From assembly GCF_011077955.1 (NCBI RefSeq), contig NZ_JAALBX010000008.1:124001-188000 (forward strand): DNA of 64,000 nucleotides. Direction: 5' to 3'. The position numbers and the translations under genes are program-made. A model generated the notes under the pieces. That model searched no databases, was not told the DNA's origin, and saw only the letters and a program-made list of their open reading frames with translations. The first letter of the stretch is position 1. Each line of letters starts with the position of its first letter. Origin of the DNA: Citrobacter freundii (GTDB taxonomy: Bacteria; Pseudomonadota; Gammaproteobacteria; Enterobacterales; Enterobacteriaceae). Positions 10,102 through 18,798 of the stretch are shown here, one piece after another.

Positions 10102-11231
10102 GCCACGGGATTGTGATTATCGGGTCGGGCTTCGCGGCCCGGCAACTGGTCAAAAACCTGCGCAAGCAGGACAGCCAGGTGGCGATCACGCTTATCGCCG
10201 CCGACAGTATTGACGAATACAACAAACCTGACCTGAGCCACGTCATCAGCCTCGGTCAGCGCGCTGATGAAATGACCCGCCAGTCGGCGGGGGAGTTTGC
10301 CGAGCAGTACAACGTGCGCTTGTTCCCGTACACCCGCATTGAGACGATTGATGCCGACGCCCGGCTGGTGAAAAGTGCTGATAACCAGTGGGCTTATGAC
10401 AAACTGGTGCTGGCAACCGGCGCCAGCGCCTTGATTCCGCCGGTCGTCGGGCGCGAACTGATGCTGACGCTGAACAGCCAGCTTGAGTACCGCGCCTGTG
10501 AATCACAACTTTTTGACGCGCGCCGCGTACTGATTGTGGGGGCAGGGTTGATCGGCTGCGAACTGGCGATGGATTTTACCCGTGCAGGTAAAGCCGTCAC
10601 GCTGGTGGACAGCGCCGCCAGCATTCTGGCGTCGTTATTGCCGCCTGAAGTGAGCAGCCGTCTCCAGCACTGCTTAACAGAAATGGGAGTGCAAATGCTG
10701 TTGAAATCACAGTTGCACACGCTTGAGTCAACCCCCGAGGGGATCCGCGCGACCTTCGGAAGCGATCGCCACGTGACAGTCGATGCGGTGATCGCCGCAA
10801 CAGGCTTGCGTCCGCAAACGGCGCTCGCGAGCAGTGCCGGACTTAAGGTGAATCGCGGGATCGTGGTGGACAATACACTCAGGACCAGTAACCCCGATAT
10901 TTACGCGCTGGGCGACTGTGCGGAAATCGACGGTCAGTTGCTGCCTTTCCTGCAACCCATCCAGATTAGCGCCATGACGCTTGCCAAAAACCTGCTCGGC
11001 GGCAACGCGCCGCTGAAACTGCCTGCGATGTTGGTGAAAGTCAAAACCCCGGCGTTGCCGCTGCATCTGGCAGGTGAAACCCGTCGCTGCGATCTGAACT
11101 GGCAAATTACTACCGAAGCTCAGGGGATGGTGGCGAAAGGCGTCGATGCCGAAGGCCAGCTACGCGCTTTTGTGGTCAGTGAAGACAAGATGAAAGAGGC
11201 GTTTAGCTTGTTGAAAGCCTTGTCGGTCTGA
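10098..11231 (+). CDS. norW: NADH:flavorubredoxin reductase
   Basis: 377 residues from the ATG at 10098, overlapping the norV stop; exactly E. coli NorW length. It is an FAD-dependent pyridine nucleotide-disulfide oxidoreductase family protein that passes electrons from NADH to the rubredoxin domain of NorV. Seen are an N-terminal FAD Rossmann motif ([19 protein letters not shown]), the NADH-binding [13 protein letters not shown] and the C-terminal FAD motif [16 protein letters not shown]. coli norVW lies beside hypF-hydN; here a DUF1349 gene and nikR follow instead. Confidence 0.96.
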   Translation: MSHGIVIIGSGFAARQLVKNLRKQDSQVAITLIAADSIDEYNKPDLSHVISLGQRADEMTRQSAGEFAEQYNVRLFPYTRIETIDADARLVKSADNQWAYDKLVLATGASALIPPVVGRELMLTLNSQLEYRACESQLFDARRVLIVGAGLIGCELAMDFTRAGKAVTLVDSAASILASLLPPEVSSRLQHCLTEMGVQMLLKSQLHTLESTPEGIRATFGSDRHVTVDAVIAATGLRPQTALASSAGLKVNRGIVVDNTLRTSNPDIYALGDCAEIDGQLLPFLQPIQISAMTLAKNLLGGNAPLKLPAMLVKVKTPALPLHLAGETRRCDLNWQITTEAQGMVAKGVDAEGQLRAFVVSEDKMKEAFSLLKALSV

Positions 11232-11462
11232 CGAGTAAACCCACAACTTACGCACAGGGAGGTGCGGAACTGTTCAGTAACGAACCACGCTGTCCACGGT
11301 CCGGATCTTCACGCACAAATTCCTATGAGGATGCCTGATATTGACCGTTTTCACTTTGCTGTAAGCCTGTGTGCCTTACATCGACACGTCATGGCATTCG
11401 CGCCCGGCATTTATCTGCTATTGTTGCCAGCAAAGCTGATAGACGACGGGCCGAATTTGGCG

Positions 11463-12059
11463 TTATGACAGGTCATGCAACGGCTTGCCTGTGGGGTCAA
11501 CCAGGGTGAAATCAGTAAACACCACGTCGAGCCCCGCTCTTTGCGGTGTACATGCCATCACGCCAACGAAGCAGGATGTATGTTGAGGCCAATAGCAGAG
11601 CCTCAGAAGCGGCCAGGTTTTACCGTCAGTGGAGTACTGGATCCTCAACGCCTCATTTTCAAGCGTCGCCCGCATCCAGAACGCGGCGGGATCGCCCGGA
11701 AAAACGCCGGTTGACCAGTCAGAGGTCTCCCGGGTCACCACACACCCTATTGCGGGATTATCGTCATTAAATTCTATGCCAGCCTTAACCCAATGGGTTT
11801 CATCATGTTGGATGAACAGACCCGCCTGATCATAGAGATGGGAAAAGTTAGCCATCACTTTCACCTGAACGGTAAAATCCCCGCTTACGGTAAATCCAAA
11901 TGCATGGCCGGTGTGGCGCTGAAAACCATAGTAGGTCCGCTGCCAGAAGTCGGTGTTGGCTTCCGTGGTCAACCGTAACGTGTTGTCTTCAAAAAGATAC
12001 TTTTCAGGCTGGTTAATCCAGCGCCCGCCATCAGCTTTCAGCGAACTTATTGCGACCAT
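11463..12059 (-). CDS. DUF1349 domain protein (YesU-like beta-jelly roll)
   Basis: 198 residues from the ATG at 12059, which has GGGGA at good spacing; a TTG five codons upstream is less likely. The whole protein matches the DUF1349 fold: NTDFWQRTYYGFQRHTGHAF, then VSGDFTVQVKVMANFSHLYD, DQAGLFIQHDETHWVKAGIE and a C-terminal FTDFTLVDP. These proteins are concanavalin-like beta-sandwiches of uncertain function, often linked to carbohydrate use. It has no signal peptide, so it is probably cytoplasmic. It is a single-gene unit on the opposite strand to its neighbours and has no evident partner. Confidence 0.8.
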   Translation of the reverse strand: MVAISSLKADGGRWINQPEKYLFEDNTLRLTTEANTDFWQRTYYGFQRHTGHAFGFTVSGDFTVQVKVMANFSHLYDQAGLFIQHDETHWVKAGIEFNDDNPAIGCVVTRETSDWSTGVFPGDPAAFWMRATLENEALRIQYSTDGKTWPLLRLCYWPQHTSCFVGVMACTPQRAGLDVVFTDFTLVDPTGKPLHDLS

Positions 12060-12352
12060 ACGCTTTCCCCACAAGAGACGTTATACATGGCGGCGCTGCC
12101 CATTTAGCGACCTGCCAATTGACTATCAGAATTGAACATTATGGACCGCTTTTACTCATCAGGCGGTTCGTTTAATTCGATGTGGGCGAATTTGCCCTAC
12201 TGAAAACGGGACGCGTAGCTGTTAACGGCATCATGCTTAACGCCGGGCGTTTTAAAGGGCGATTCTTCACACGCCCGCAAACCGGGCTGCGTCAAAGTTC
12301 GTTGCGCCTCACAATGCGATACTGCACGCAATACTCTGCTTGGGATTGAAAT

Positions 12353-12793
12353 ATGCAACGTGTAACTCTGTCGCTTGATGATGATTTACTGGCTGAGGTG
12401 GATGCCCTTATCCAGACCCGTGGCTATCAGAACCGTTCTGAAGCGGTGCGTGATTTGGTACGCGCCGGATTGCAGGATGCCGCTGCCAGTAGCGCCACCG
12501 GACCATGCATCGCGGCGTTATTTTATATTTACGATCATGAGGCCCGTGAGTTGTCACGCCGCCTGACTCGCACCTTTCACGATCACCATGACCTGTCGCT
12601 CACCAGTTTGCATGTCCATCTTGATCACGGCAGTTGCCTTGAAGTGTCGCTGCTCAAAGGAGAAACGCAGCAGGTTCGGACCTTCGCCGATAAAGTGATT
12701 ACCGAGCGCGGCGTGCGCCACGGTCAGGTGATTGTGGTACCGGTTGAAGGAGACGACGCGCATTCCCATTCCCATCCTCATCATCACGATTAA
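12353..12793 (+). CDS. nikR: Nickel-responsive transcriptional regulator NikR with His-rich tail
   Basis: 146 residues. The N-terminal ribbon-helix-helix DNA-binding domain (about 1-45, MQRVTLSLDDDLLAEVDALI) is followed by the ACT-like nickel-sensing domain, with the four square-planar nickel ligands H76, H87, H89 and C95 at the same numbers as E. coli NikR. In E. coli NikR represses nikABCDE. No nik transporter is next to it here; it sits immediately upstream of a [NiFe]-hydrogenase operon. The C-terminus extends about 13 residues beyond E. coli NikR and ends AHSHSHPHHHD, six histidines that could bind extra nickel. A terminator follows. Confidence 0.95.
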   Translation: MQRVTLSLDDDLLAEVDALIQTRGYQNRSEAVRDLVRAGLQDAAASSATGPCIAALFYIYDHEARELSRRLTRTFHDHHDLSLTSLHVHLDHGSCLEVSLLKGETQQVRTFADKVITERGVRHGQVIVVPVEGDDAHSHSHPHHHD

Positions 12794-12805
12794 CGTCCTT
12801 CCCTG

Positions 12806-12834
12806 AACGTGCCGCTTGCCCGGCACGTTTTCTC
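12806..12834 (+). terminator. Terminator after nikR
   Basis: A 9-bp perfect stem AACGTGCCG (12806-12814) / CGGCACGTT (12821-12829) with loop CTTGCC is followed by a T-rich stretch. It separates nikR from the hyf promoter. Confidence 0.8.
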
Positions 12835-12863
12835 CCGCCTTCATTGTCCGTCCCGTCTGAATC

Positions 12864-12907
12864 GTGTCGACACAAATGACGACTCGGCATTTTCCACGCT
12901 TCGACAG
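12864..12907 (+). promoter_or_regulatory. Putative HyfR/FhlA upstream activating site of the hyf operon
   Basis: A perfect 10-bp palindrome GTGTCGACAC (12864-12873) and a related CTTCGACAG (12899-12907) lie 70-115 bp upstream of a sigma-54 promoter. The same words occur at the matching distance upstream of hydN-fdhF (27950-27970). Assignment to the HyfR-type activator encoded in the window is inference. Confidence 0.5.
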
Positions 12908-12976
12908 GCCATCACGCCGTTCATTTAAAACACATAACTCATTGAAATTGCTGGTTTATATTTGGTTTTTATAAGT

Positions 12977-12992
12977 TGGCACACTTCCTGCT
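12977..12992 (+). promoter_or_regulatory. Sigma-54 promoter of hyfA-J
   Basis: TTGGCACACTTCCTGCTT gives GG (12978-12979), N10 and GC (12990-12991), a near-consensus -24/-12 promoter about 85 bp before hyfA. Formate-responsive FhlA/HyfR activators act on such promoters. Confidence 0.85.
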
Positions 12993-13075
12993 TAAAGCCT
13001 GCTGACAAGACCAGCAGTGGGCAATGCCGACGGTATCGACTCGCTGTTATTCATATGATTCTGGAGGGTACAGCG

Positions 13076-13699
13076 ATGAATCGCTTCGTGATTGCGGAGC
13101 CGCAGCTATGTATCGGATGCAATACCTGTATGGCTGCCTGTTCGGATGTCCATAAGGCTCAGGGATTACAATCGCATCCGCGTCTGACCGTCACCCGTGC
13201 TGACGCGCAGACCGCCCCCATGCTTTGCCGTCACTGCGAGGACGCTCCCTGCGCGCGAGTTTGTCCGGTGAACGCCATTACGCATGAGAACAATGCCATC
13301 GTCCTCAACGAAAGCCTGTGTATCGGCTGTAAGTTGTGCGGCCTGGCATGTCCTTTTGGGGCCATCACGCCATCGGGCAGCCGCCCGCTGTCTATTCCCA
13401 CGCAATTTGAAAACTACGTCCCGGCGAATCTGCTGGCAGATGTGCCGGAGAGCCCCGCCAGTATGAACCCCTTCCTTGCGTGGAATGCGGGCGTGCGAAG
13501 CGTAGCGGTGAAATGCGACTTATGCGATTTCCATGCTGAAGGCCCGGCCTGTGTGAAGGTTTGCCCGACAGCCGCGCTGAAACTGGTGGATGAACGTGGA
13601 ATTGCGCGGGAAGCGAAAGCGCGGCGCCTGGCGGCCATGAGCAGTCTGCCGCCAGAGCTGAACCTGTTCCCCGCTCAATCTCAGGAGCAGAAATTATGA
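13076..13699 (+). CDS. hyfA: Hydrogenase-4 component A, 4Fe-4S electron carrier
   Basis: 207 residues from the ATG at 13076 (ribosome site CTGGAGGG). HycB/HyfA-type ferredoxin subunit with four [4Fe-4S] motifs: CIGCNTCMAAC, CRHCEDAPCARVCP, CIGCKLCGLACP and CDLCDFHAEGPACVKVCP. It carries electrons from formate dehydrogenase FdhF into the hydrogenase arm on the cytoplasmic face. It is the first gene of an 11-gene operon under a sigma-54 promoter and overlaps hyfB by ATGA. Confidence 0.95.
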   Translation: MNRFVIAEPQLCIGCNTCMAACSDVHKAQGLQSHPRLTVTRADAQTAPMLCRHCEDAPCARVCPVNAITHENNAIVLNESLCIGCKLCGLACPFGAITPSGSRPLSIPTQFENYVPANLLADVPESPASMNPFLAWNAGVRSVAVKCDLCDFHAEGPACVKVCPTAALKLVDERGIAREAKARRLAAMSSLPPELNLFPAQSQEQKL

Positions 13700-15711
13700 T
13701 GGATTCTCTTCAGCTTCTTCTGTGGGCCATCTTGTTTTATGTGGCGGGTGGCTTCTTGTCGTTGCTGCTGTGTCATGCAGAACGGATCGCCATTTATGCC
13801 GCTGGCGTGTGCGCCATGATAGGCGGCATTCTCGGCATCATGGCGGCCTGGCCGGTTGTGATGGGCGGCGACACGGTCGTGTATGCCACCCAGGGGCTGT
13901 TTCCGTTTGCCGCTTTTAGCGTACGGCTTGACGGGCTGGCGGCATTTATGGTGCTGGTCATTTCGCTGCTGGTAGTGGTGTGCTCGCTGTATTCCCTGTC
14001 TTATGTGCAGGAATACCGTGGACGCGGCGCATGGGGCATGGGGTTCTTTATGAATCTCTTTATCGCCTCTATGGTCGGCCTGGTGGTCATGGACAACGCG
14101 TTCTACTTCATCATTCTGTTTGAAATGATGTCGCTGGCCTCGTGGTTTTTGGTTATTGCCGAACAGGATGAAGAATCGGTCAGCGCCGGGCTGCTGTACT
14201 TTTTTATTGCCCACGCCGGATCGGTGCTCATCATGATGGCGTTCTTCCTGTTGTGGCGGGAAAGCGGCAGTCTTGATTTTGAAAGCTTCCGTACTCTGCA
14301 ACTCTCGCCGGGGACTGCCTCTGTTGTCTTCCTGCTGGCCTTTTTGGGCTTTGGCGCTAAAGCGGGGATGCTGCCGCTGCACAGTTGGTTGCCGCGCGCT
14401 CACCCTGCCGCGCCGTCTCACGCCTCGGCATTAATGTCGGGTGTGATGGTTAAAATCGGTATCTTCGGGATCATCAAAGTTGGTATTGATTTACTCGCCA
14501 CTCAACTGTGGTGGGGAATTGTGGTCCTGGCATTCGGCGCGGTTTCTGCGGTGCTGGGCGTGCTGTATGCGCTGGCGGAGCACGACATCAAACGCTTGCT
14601 GGCATGGCACACCGTGGAAAACATCGGGATTATTTTGATGGGCGTCGGCGTCGGCATGGTGGGTATCGCAACCGGCCATCCGGTGCTCGCGACGCTCGGT
14701 ATTCTCGGCGCGCTTTACCATCTGGTTAACCATGCGGTGTTTAAAGGGCTGCTGTTCCTCGGCGCAGGTGCGATTATTTTTCGCGTTCATACCCGTGACA
14801 TGGAAAAAATGGGCGGATTAGGGAAACTGATGCCGCTTACCGGCATGGCGTTTCTGGTGGGCTGTATGGCGATTTCCGCACTGCCGCCGCTTAACGGGTT
14901 TATCAGCGAGTGGTACACCTATCAGTCGCTGTTCGCAATGAGCCGTGACGGCAGCTTCATTATGAAGCTGAGCGCGCCTATCGCCATCGTTATGCTGGCT
15001 ATCACCGGTGCGCTGGCGGCGATGTGTTTTGTGAAAGTGTACGGTATCAGCTTCTGCGGCGGCGCGCGCAGCGAGAAAGCGGCAGCGGCGCGTGAAGTGC
15101 CGTGGCCTATGACTGCTGCCATGCTACTGCTGGCGCTGCTGTGCATTGTGCTTGGCGTCGGTGCGACCTGGATTGCGCCGGTTATCGCCAACATTGCCAG
15201 CGGATTAGTGCATACGTCTGCTGTGACGGTAACCGAAGGCGCGCTGCTGGTGCCGGGCGTGGCTCATCAGGCCATGCTGTCCCCGGCGGTCATGTTCATT
15301 CTGCTGCTACTTCTGCCGCTTATTCCTCTGATGATTTACCTCTCCAATCGTAGCGGACAGCAACGTTTTCGCCGTCGCGGCGAGCCGTGGGCCTGTGGTT
15401 ACGCCTGGGAAGAGGCAATGTCAGCCTCCGCTGGCAGCTTTACCCAGCCGCTGCGCGTGATGTTCTCTTCGTTATACAAACTGCGCCGTCAGCTTGATCC
15501 GTCTGCCGGATTGGGCCGGGCGCTTGAGAAAACCACCGCAGGCGCGACCCGCGTCGAGCCGTTCTGGGATGAAAAAATTATCTATCCGTTGGTCCGTCTG
15601 ACTCAGTCAATGGGCGGCGGGATACAGCGACTACAGGGTGGGGATTTCCGTCTCTACTGTCTGTACGTCGTGGCGGCGTTGGTCGTTTTACTCGTGATCA
15701 CCGCGGTCTGA
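13696..15711 (+). CDS. hyfB: Hydrogenase-4 membrane subunit B (NuoL/antiporter-like)
   Basis: 671 residues, E. coli HyfB length. Polytopic complex I-like proton-translocation module with the Proton_antipo_M core (FFIAHAGSVLIMMAFFLL, then LHSWLPRAHPAAPSHASALM, KIGIFGIIKVG and HDIKRLLAWHTVENIGII). The conserved lysines/histidine of the antiporter channel are visible in these stretches. It is equivalent to HycC of formate hydrogenlyase-1. Together with HyfD and HyfF it gives this complex three antiporter-like subunits, so proton pumping is expected from the family. Confidence 0.95.
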   Translation: MMDSLQLLLWAILFYVAGGFLSLLLCHAERIAIYAAGVCAMIGGILGIMAAWPVVMGGDTVVYATQGLFPFAAFSVRLDGLAAFMVLVISLLVVVCSLYSLSYVQEYRGRGAWGMGFFMNLFIASMVGLVVMDNAFYFIILFEMMSLASWFLVIAEQDEESVSAGLLYFFIAHAGSVLIMMAFFLLWRESGSLDFESFRTLQLSPGTASVVFLLAFLGFGAKAGMLPLHSWLPRAHPAAPSHASALMSGVMVKIGIFGIIKVGIDLLATQLWWGIVVLAFGAVSAVLGVLYALAEHDIKRLLAWHTVENIGIILMGVGVGMVGIATGHPVLATLGILGALYHLVNHAVFKGLLFLGAGAIIFRVHTRDMEKMGGLGKLMPLTGMAFLVGCMAISALPPLNGFISEWYTYQSLFAMSRDGSFIMKLSAPIAIVMLAITGALAAMCFVKVYGISFCGGARSEKAAAAREVPWPMTAAMLLLALLCIVLGVGATWIAPVIANIASGLVHTSAVTVTEGALLVPGVAHQAMLSPAVMFILLLLLPLIPLMIYLSNRSGQQRFRRRGEPWACGYAWEEAMSASAGSFTQPLRVMFSSLYKLRRQLDPSAGLGRALEKTTAGATRVEPFWDEKIIYPLVRLTQSMGGGIQRLQGGDFRLYCLYVVAALVVLLVITAV

Positions 15712-15722
15712 GGAGGGAGCGC

Positions 15723-16673
15723 ATGTTAACGCAACACACACCGACGCTGACCATGGGGCTGTTCGCGCTGGTTCAGGCCCTGATTATGCTGGGGATTACC
15801 CCATTACTCACCGGAATTTCTCGCCAGCTTCGCGCCCGGATGCATTCGCGTCAGGGGCCGGGGATCTGGCAGGACTACCGCGATATCGCCAAGTTACTCA
15901 AACGCCAGGAAGTGGCGCCTGCGCAATCGGGGGCGATGTTCCGCATCATGCCTTACGTTTTGCTGGGATCGATGCTGCTGGTGGCGATGACGTTACCGAT
16001 CTTCACCCTGATGTCGCCGTTTGGCGGGGCAGGGGATTTGATAACGCTGCTGTATCTGTTCGCGCTGTTTCGCTTTTTCTTCTCGCTCTCAGGCCTGGAT
16101 ACCGGCAGCACCTTTGCCGGGATCGGCGCCAGCCGCGAACTGGTGATCGGCATCCTGGTAGAACCGACGCTTATCCTCGCGCTGCTGGTGGTGGCCTTGA
16201 TTGCCGGTTCAACCAATATCGGCACCATCAGCGCCACCCTGGCGCAGGGCTGGAGTTCACCGACCGCGACGTTGCTGGCGTTTATCGCCTGCGCCTTCGT
16301 CTGCTTTATCGAGATGGGCAAACTGCCGTTTGACCTCGCGGAAGCCGAGCAGGAACTTCAGGAAGGGCCGCTTACGGAGTACTCCGGCTCAGGATTCGCG
16401 CTGGTGAAATGGGGTTTAGGCCTGAAACAAGTTGTGGTAGCGCAACTGTTCCTCGCGGTGTTTATCCCGTTTGGCAAAGCGGCGGAATTCACGCCGCCGG
16501 CCTTGATGTGGGCGGTTGTCGCCACCTGCATCAAGCTGCTGGTGGTGTTTGTGCTGGCAGGGCTTATTGAGAACAGCCTGGCGCGCGGCCGCTTTTTGTT
16601 GACCCACCGCGTCACCTGGCTTGGCTTTGGCGTTGCGGCGCTGGCCTTTGTCTTTTACTTAACCGGTCTGTAA
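15723..16673 (+). CDS. hyfC: Hydrogenase-4 membrane subunit C (NuoH-like)
   Basis: 316 residues, about eight membrane segments. It is the HycD/NuoH-type subunit that anchors the hydrogenase arm to the membrane. Typical family sequence: RQLRARMHSRQGPGIWQDYR near residue 40, GASRELVIGILVEPTLILAL, and CFIEMGKLPFDLAEAEQEL with ligand-region glutamates. Ribosome site GAGGGAG sits between hyfB and this ATG (11-bp gap). Confidence 0.95.
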   Translation: MLTQHTPTLTMGLFALVQALIMLGITPLLTGISRQLRARMHSRQGPGIWQDYRDIAKLLKRQEVAPAQSGAMFRIMPYVLLGSMLLVAMTLPIFTLMSPFGGAGDLITLLYLFALFRFFFSLSGLDTGSTFAGIGASRELVIGILVEPTLILALLVVALIAGSTNIGTISATLAQGWSSPTATLLAFIACAFVCFIEMGKLPFDLAEAEQELQEGPLTEYSGSGFALVKWGLGLKQVVVAQLFLAVFIPFGKAAEFTPPALMWAVVATCIKLLVVFVLAGLIENSLARGRFLLTHRVTWLGFGVAALAFVFYLTGL

Positions 16674-16692
16674 GGAGCCAGGGAAAACCATT

Positions 16693-18132
16693 ATGGAAAC
16701 TATCGCACTTGCGACCCTGCTGATTCCCTTTATTGGGGCGCTGCTCACGGCCTGCCTGCCGCAGCGTTATGCGCCGTGGCTGTGCACCGGCGTCGCGCTG
16801 CTGGCGACGCTCGGCACCGTGCAACTGGCGTGGCTGTTTTATCTCGGCGGCATGGAGCCTGCCACGCTGTCGCTGGTTCAGTACGGCAATGTGGCGCTGT
16901 TTGGCTTTACTCTCGATCGCGTCAGTACCCTGATCGTGTTCGCGGTGGTGTTTTTAGGCTTCTTAGTGAGCCTTTACTCCACCGGTTATCTGACCAAAGG
17001 CAACCGCGAACATCCTCACGACGGCACCAACCGCTATTACGCGCTGTTGCTGGTGTTTATCGGCGCGATGGCCGGCCTGGTATTGTCATCAACCATCCTC
17101 GGACAACTGCTGTTTTTCGAAATCACCGGCGGCTGTTCCTGGGGGCTGATTGGCTATTACCAGAGCGCGAAATCTCAGCGCTCCGCCATGAAAGCGCTGC
17201 TGATTACCCACGTCGCGTCTATCGGTCTGTATCTGGCGGCGGCGACGCTGTTCCTGCAAACCGGGACGTTCGCCCTGAGCGCACTGGCGGAACTGGACGG
17301 CCCGGCAAGCCTTATCGTGTTCGGCGGCATCCTGTTTGCAGCCTGGGGTAAATCCGCCCAGTTGCCGCTTCAGGCCTGGTTGCCGGACGCCATGGAAGCG
17401 CCGACCCCGGTGAGCGCCTATTTGCACGCCGCGTCGATGGTAAAAGTGGGCGTTTACATTTTCGCCCGCGCCATTCTCTCCGCCGATCAGGTGCCGCACA
17501 TTATCGGCTGGATAGGCATGGGGATGGCGAGCCTGACCATCGTTTACGGCTTCATGATGTACCTGCCGCAAAAAGATATGAAGCGCCTGCTGGCGTGGTC
17601 AACCATCACCCAGTTGGGCTGGATTTTCTTTGCGCTGTCGATGTCGGTGTTCGGCTCGAAAGAAGCGTTCAATGGCGGTATTGCCTACATCTTTAACCAC
17701 GCTTTCGCCAAGAGCCTGTTCTTCCTGGTAGCGGGCGCGCTCAGCTACAGCTGCGGCACCCGTATGCTGCCGAAACTGAAAGGGTTGATGCGCAATATGC
17801 CGCTGTTGGGTATCGGCTTTTGCGTCGCGGCGCTGGCGATTGCCGGGGTTCCGCCGTTTAACGGTTTTTTCAGTAAATTCCCGCTGTTTGCTGCCGGTTT
17901 CGCACTCTCAAGCGATTACTGGGTTATGACGCCGCTGATGGTGCTGCTGCTGGTTGAGTCGGTGGCAAGCTTCGCCTGGCTGCTCTACTGGTTTGGGCGC
18001 GTGGTGCCCGGCGAGCCGAGCGAGGCGGTGGCGCAAGCCTCGCCGGTGCCGGTCGCGATGCGGGTGGTGCTGATTGTCCTGGTAGTGATGTCGCTGTGCT
18101 CAAGCGTCATTGCTGTCGCCTGGTTGGGATAA
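16693..18132 (+). CDS. hyfD: Hydrogenase-4 membrane subunit D (NuoL/M/N-like)
   Basis: 479 residues, polytopic. Antiporter-like complex I subunit with an internal ITGGCSWGLIGYYQSAKSQR, then AQLPLQAWLPDAMEAPTPVS, LHAASMVKVGVYIFARAI and KDMKRLLAWSTITQLGWIFF. Hyc-type formate hydrogenlyase-1 lacks this subunit, so its presence marks the larger hydrogenase-4/FHL-2 type. Length matches E. coli HyfD. Confidence 0.95.
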   Translation: METIALATLLIPFIGALLTACLPQRYAPWLCTGVALLATLGTVQLAWLFYLGGMEPATLSLVQYGNVALFGFTLDRVSTLIVFAVVFLGFLVSLYSTGYLTKGNREHPHDGTNRYYALLLVFIGAMAGLVLSSTILGQLLFFEITGGCSWGLIGYYQSAKSQRSAMKALLITHVASIGLYLAAATLFLQTGTFALSALAELDGPASLIVFGGILFAAWGKSAQLPLQAWLPDAMEAPTPVSAYLHAASMVKVGVYIFARAILSADQVPHIIGWIGMGMASLTIVYGFMMYLPQKDMKRLLAWSTITQLGWIFFALSMSVFGSKEAFNGGIAYIFNHAFAKSLFFLVAGALSYSCGTRMLPKLKGLMRNMPLLGIGFCVAALAIAGVPPFNGFFSKFPLFAAGFALSSDYWVMTPLMVLLLVESVASFAWLLYWFGRVVPGEPSEAVAQASPVPVAMRVVLIVLVVMSLCSSVIAVAWLG

Positions 18133-18143
18133 GGGAGTCGAAT

Positions 18144-18794
18144 ATGACCGGAACACTTATCGTCAATAACCTCGCCGGAGTGATGATGATCACCTCGCTG
18201 CTGGTGATTGGCGTCAAACGTCCTGCCGCCGCGTGTTGGTTCTACGCGCTGCAGTCGCTAATGCTGGTGGGCATTTTTCTCACCCTGGCGGAAACCCTGA
18301 ACGCCCATGAATTGTTCTCCTGGTCGATCAGCGCCTTTATCACCAAAGTGGTGATGGTGCCGCTGATTATGGGTTACGCCTTTCGCAAGCTCTCCGATCC
18401 CAGCGCTAATGCCGGAATTATCAGCCCGGCGCTGTTAATGGTGGCGGCGGCAGTCATTGTGCTGCTGGCCTGGTTTGTGGTGGAGCCGGTGACGGTACCG
18501 TTGGTGACGGAGCTTAAACCGGCGCTGGCGGTCTCCCTCGGCCACTTCCTGTTGGGCCTGCTGTGCATCGTGACGCAGCGCAACATCCTCAAACAGGTGT
18601 TTGGCTACTGCCTGATGGAAAACGGCTCGCACCTGACGCTGGCGCTGCTGGCGAATCGTGCGCCGGAACTGGTAGAGATTGGGATTGCGACGGACGCTAT
18701 TTTTGCCGTGATTGTGATGGCGGTGTTGGCGCGCAAAATTTATCGCACGCTCAACACGCTTAATGTTGATCAATTGACGGCGCTGAAGGGGTAA
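18144..18794 (+). CDS. hyfE: Hydrogenase-4 membrane subunit E (NuoK-like)
   Basis: 216 residues from the ATG at 18144; upstream in-frame codons overlap hyfD and lack a ribosome site. It has about six to seven hydrophobic segments, with the NuoK-like [20 protein letters not shown] followed by [20 protein letters not shown] containing buried glutamates. It is specific to the Hyf/FHL-2 type and has no counterpart in the Hyc complex. Confidence 0.94.
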   Translation: MTGTLIVNNLAGVMMITSLLVIGVKRPAAACWFYALQSLMLVGIFLTLAETLNAHELFSWSISAFITKVVMVPLIMGYAFRKLSDPSANAGIISPALLMVAAAVIVLLAWFVVEPVTVPLVTELKPALAVSLGHFLLGLLCIVTQRNILKQVFGYCLMENGSHLTLALLANRAPELVEIGIATDAIFAVIVMAVLARKIYRTLNTLNVDQLTALKG

Positions 18795-18798
18795 GCAG

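Noticed and set aside
11262-11468. Small 68-codon reading frame between norW and the DUF1349 gene
   Set aside because: No ribosome site, no hydrophobic or domain pattern and no homology recognised. The 231-bp gap otherwise shows nothing clear.
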